DNA of 33,143 nucleotides, from NCBI GenBank assembly GCA_051744925.1, contig JBNJDM010000017.1:1-33143 (forward strand). The letters are read 5' to 3'. Shown piece after piece: positions 31,134-33,143 of the stretch. Each line of letters opens with the position of its first letter. The first letter of the stretch is position 1. Source of the DNA: JACKCP01 sp051744925 (lineage in GTDB: Bacteria > Desulfobacterota > Desulfobacteria > Desulfobacterales > JACKCP01). Below the pieces are notes generated by a model. The model saw only the letters and a program-made list of their open reading frames with translations, ran no database searches and was not told where the DNA came from. The translations under genes were made by a program, and so were the position numbers.

Positions 31134-33143
31134 ATGTCAGAGGAACAAGAAAGTTCTGGAATCAGTATAGAAAAAGAAATGCAGCAGTCGTATCTTGACT
31201 ATGCAATGAGTGTTATAATAGGCAGGGCTCTTCCTGATGTAAGAGACGGGCTGAAGCCTGTGCACAGAAGAATTCTCTACGGAATGCACGAGCAGAAAAA
31301 TGATTATAATAAACCTTATAAAAAATCTGCAAGAATTGTTGGTGAGGTTATAGGTAAATTCCATCCCCACGGCGATGCAGCAGTTTATGATGCAATAGTT
31401 CGTATGGCCCAGAATTTTGCCATGAGGTATCCTCTGGTTGACGGCCAGGGAAACTTCGGATCCATAGACGGTGATTCACCTGCTGCAATGCGTTATACAG
31501 AAATCAGAATGCAGAAGATTTCCCATGAAATTCTCGCTGATCTTGAAAAGGAAACAGTAGACTTTATACCAAACTATGATGAGTCTATATATGAACCTGT
31601 TGTGCTCCCTTCCAAAGTTCCTGCGCTTCTTGTAAACGGTTCTTCCGGTATTGCAGTTGGTATGGCAACAAATATTCCCCCTCATAACCTGGGTGAAATA
31701 TCAGACGCTGTTATAGAAATGATAGACAATCCTTCGGTTTCAATAGACGAATTAATGGAAGTTGTCCCGGGGCCTGATTTTCCAACAGGGTGTATAATCT
31801 ACGGCGTTAACGGAATAAGAGATGCTTATCATACAGGACGCGGAATTATAAAAGTACGCTCAGAGATTTATGAAGAAGAAAGCTCCTCAGGTACTGTTCT
31901 TATTGCAAATGAAGTTCCTTATCAGGTCAACAAGGCAAGGCTTATAGAAAAAATTGCTGAACTTCAGCGTGATAAGGTGATTGAAGGAATCAGATATGTC
32001 AGGGATGAGTCTGATAAAGAAGGTATTCGTGTTGCAGTGGCATTAAAAAGAGATGCTATGCCTGAAGTTGTAAAAAATCAGCTTTATAAGCATACTCAGT
32101 TTGAGTCGACTTTTGGAATAAATTTTCTTGCTGTTGTCGACCGAAAACCTGAACAGATGAATATTAAAGAGATTCTGGCTCATTTTATACGTCACAGAAG
32201 AGAAGTTGTAATAAGAAGAACCAAATTCGATTTAAAAAAAGCTGAAGCAAGGGCACATATTCTTGAAGGTCTTAAAACAGCTCTTGATAATATTGATGAA
32301 GTAGTCGCCCTTATAAGGGCTGCAGACTCTCCTGAAAAAGCAAAGACTGGTCTTATGACAAGATTTTCTCTGTCAGACAAACAGTCCCAGGCGATTTTAG
32401 ATATGAGACTTCAAAGACTTACAGCTCTTGAAAGAGGTAAAGTCGAAGAAGAGTATAACGGACTTCTTAAAGATATTACCTGGTACAGAAGAATTCTTTC
32501 CGAAGAAGATCTTGTTTATAAAATTATTAAAGATGAAGTAAGCGGAATTAAAGAAGAATTCCCCAGTGACAGAAGAACAAGAATAGTTGCTTCTACAAAA
32601 GATATTAATATTGAGGATCTGATAGTTAAAGAAGAGATGGTCGTTACTATATCAAGAACCGGCTATATAAAAAGAACTCCTCTTTCAACCTACCAGAGCC
32701 AGAAAAGAGGCGGCAGAGGAAAGGTTGCAATGTCTGTTCGTGATGAAGATTTTGTTTCCCATCTTTTTGTGGCTTCTACCCATGATACTTTCCTCTTTTT
32801 TACTAATTTCGGCAAAGTATACTGGTCAAAGGTATATGAACTCCCTGAAGCTTCCAGGTCTGGTAAGGGAAAAGCTCTTGTCAATTTTCTGGAACTTGCC
32901 GAAGGAGAAGAGTTTGCAACCGTATTAAATGTATCTTCTTTTGAAGAAGGGCATTATCTTGTTATGGCCACTAAAAACGGGCTTGTAAAAAAGACTGATC
33001 TTATGGCTTACTCAAGACCCAGAAACGGCGGCATAAGAGCTATAGATCTTTCTGAAAATGATGAGCTTATAGCTGTCAGAATGACAAACGGAAACAATCA
33101 TATATTCCTTGGCTCAGCAAAAGGAAAAGTTGTCCGTTTTCAG
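31134..33143 (+). CDS. gyrA: DNA gyrase subunit A (3' end cut by window edge)
   Basis: GyrA cuts and rejoins DNA in the gyrase A2B2 complex. 670 codons are visible and the frame is open to the window edge. The start MSEEQESSGISIEKEM is followed by the breakage-reunion domain with catalytic Tyr121 in AAMRYTE. The GyrA box QKRGGRG, which wraps DNA, is near 527 and identifies the subunit as gyrase rather than topoisomerase IV. Beta-pinwheel blades follow to the edge. In the quinolone-resistance region the sequence is GKFHPHGDAAVYD. Ala82 replaces the usual Ser (E. coli Ser83), while Asp86 (E. coli Asp87) is kept. There is no clear ribosome-binding site (AAAAGG at about 31122 is close). Confidence 0.97.
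   Translation, partial: MSEEQESSGISIEKEMQQSYLDYAMSVIIGRALPDVRDGLKPVHRRILYGMHEQKNDYNKPYKKSARIVGEVIGKFHPHGDAAVYDAIVRMAQNFAMRYPLVDGQGNFGSIDGDSPAAMRYTEIRMQKISHEILADLEKETVDFIPNYDESIYEPVVLPSKVPALLVNGSSGIAVGMATNIPPHNLGEISDAVIEMIDNPSVSIDELMEVVPGPDFPTGCIIYGVNGIRDAYHTGRGIIKVRSEIYEEESSSGTVLIANEVPYQVNKARLIEKIAELQRDKVIEGIRYVRDESDKEGIRVAVALKRDAMPEVVKNQLYKHTQFESTFGINFLAVVDRKPEQMNIKEILAHFIRHRREVVIRRTKFDLKKAEARAHILEGLKTALDNIDEVVALIRAADSPEKAKTGLMTRFSLSDKQSQAILDMRLQRLTALERGKVEEEYNGLLKDITWYRRILSEEDLVYKIIKDEVSGIKEEFPSDRRTRIVASTKDINIEDLIVKEEMVVTISRTGYIKRTPLSTYQSQKRGGRGKVAMSVRDEDFVSHLFVASTHDTFLFFTNFGKVYWSKVYELPEASRSGKGKALVNFLELAEGEEFATVLNVSSFEEGHYLVMATKNGLVKKTDLMAYSRPRNGGIRAIDLSENDELIAVRMTNGNNHIFLGSAKGKVVRFQ

Noticed and set aside
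1..33143. CRISPR arrays, tRNAs, rRNAs, prophage or transposase genes
   Set aside because: No regularly spaced direct repeats, cloverleaf-like segments, rRNA motifs or integrase/transposase proteins were seen on either strand.

Overview
The window is about 33 kb of AT-rich, gene-dense bacterial chromosome. It reads as the core genome of a marine or halophilic sulfate reducer in the Desulfobacterota (Desulfobacterales-like). The lineage call is an inference. It rests on a Desulfovibrio/Desulfobacter-type ATP sulfurylase, a complete ectoine pathway, an AcnB-type aconitase, LolA and NadA, and a family of short palindromic interspersed repeats. I saw no phage, transposase, CRISPR array, rRNA or tRNA.

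Layout. 1-2340 (minus strand): ectABC for the compatible solute ectoine, with ectC cut by the left edge. 2440-3348 (minus): hemC. 3439-5240 (plus): a GIDE-domain membrane protein carrying an EF-hand, then LemA, with a palindromic repeat between them. 5290-6141 (minus): an amidohydrolase. 6272-6745 (plus): trmL. 6817-8097 (minus): sat, with a dyad-rich leader. 8306-12523 (plus): acnB, then an NSS-family sodium symporter followed by a 33-residue MetS-like microprotein. 12774-15853 (plus): nadK overlapping a DUF3141 hydrolase with a TerB-like tail. 15906-17764 (minus): three overlapping genes for a PHP phosphatase, an MltB-type transglycosylase and a small membrane protein. 17898-22683 (plus): radA, rlmE, yebC and a subtilase that is probably a lipoprotein. 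22763-24307 (minus): lolA-nadA. 24540-27268 (plus): der-rarA. 27338-28090 (minus): an NRDE protein. 28242-29528 (plus): a thiolase. A 458-base gap follows with a second copy of the repeat. 29987-33143 (plus): an AI-2E/PerM family permease and gyrA, cut by the right edge.

Functionally the window combines energy metabolism (sulfate activation by Sat, aconitase, thiolase), osmoprotection (ectABC), cofactor synthesis (nadA, nadK, hemC), genome and ribosome maintenance (radA, rarA, gyrA, der, rlmE, trmL, yebC) and envelope biogenesis (lolA, mltB, permease). Several convergent gene pairs share a single bidirectional hairpin terminator.

Most genes are ordinary housekeeping genes. The parts most worth a second look are these: the palindromic repeat family (4518-4640 and 29606-29676), whose copies keep their arms but carry the loop in opposite orientation; the GIDE/EF-hand plus LemA pair; the 33-aa transporter subunit; the misplaced strong ribosome-binding site at ectA; a sequence shared by the ect and sat control regions; and an alanine at the main quinolone-resistance position of GyrA. 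I do not see a clear, wholly new multi-gene system.
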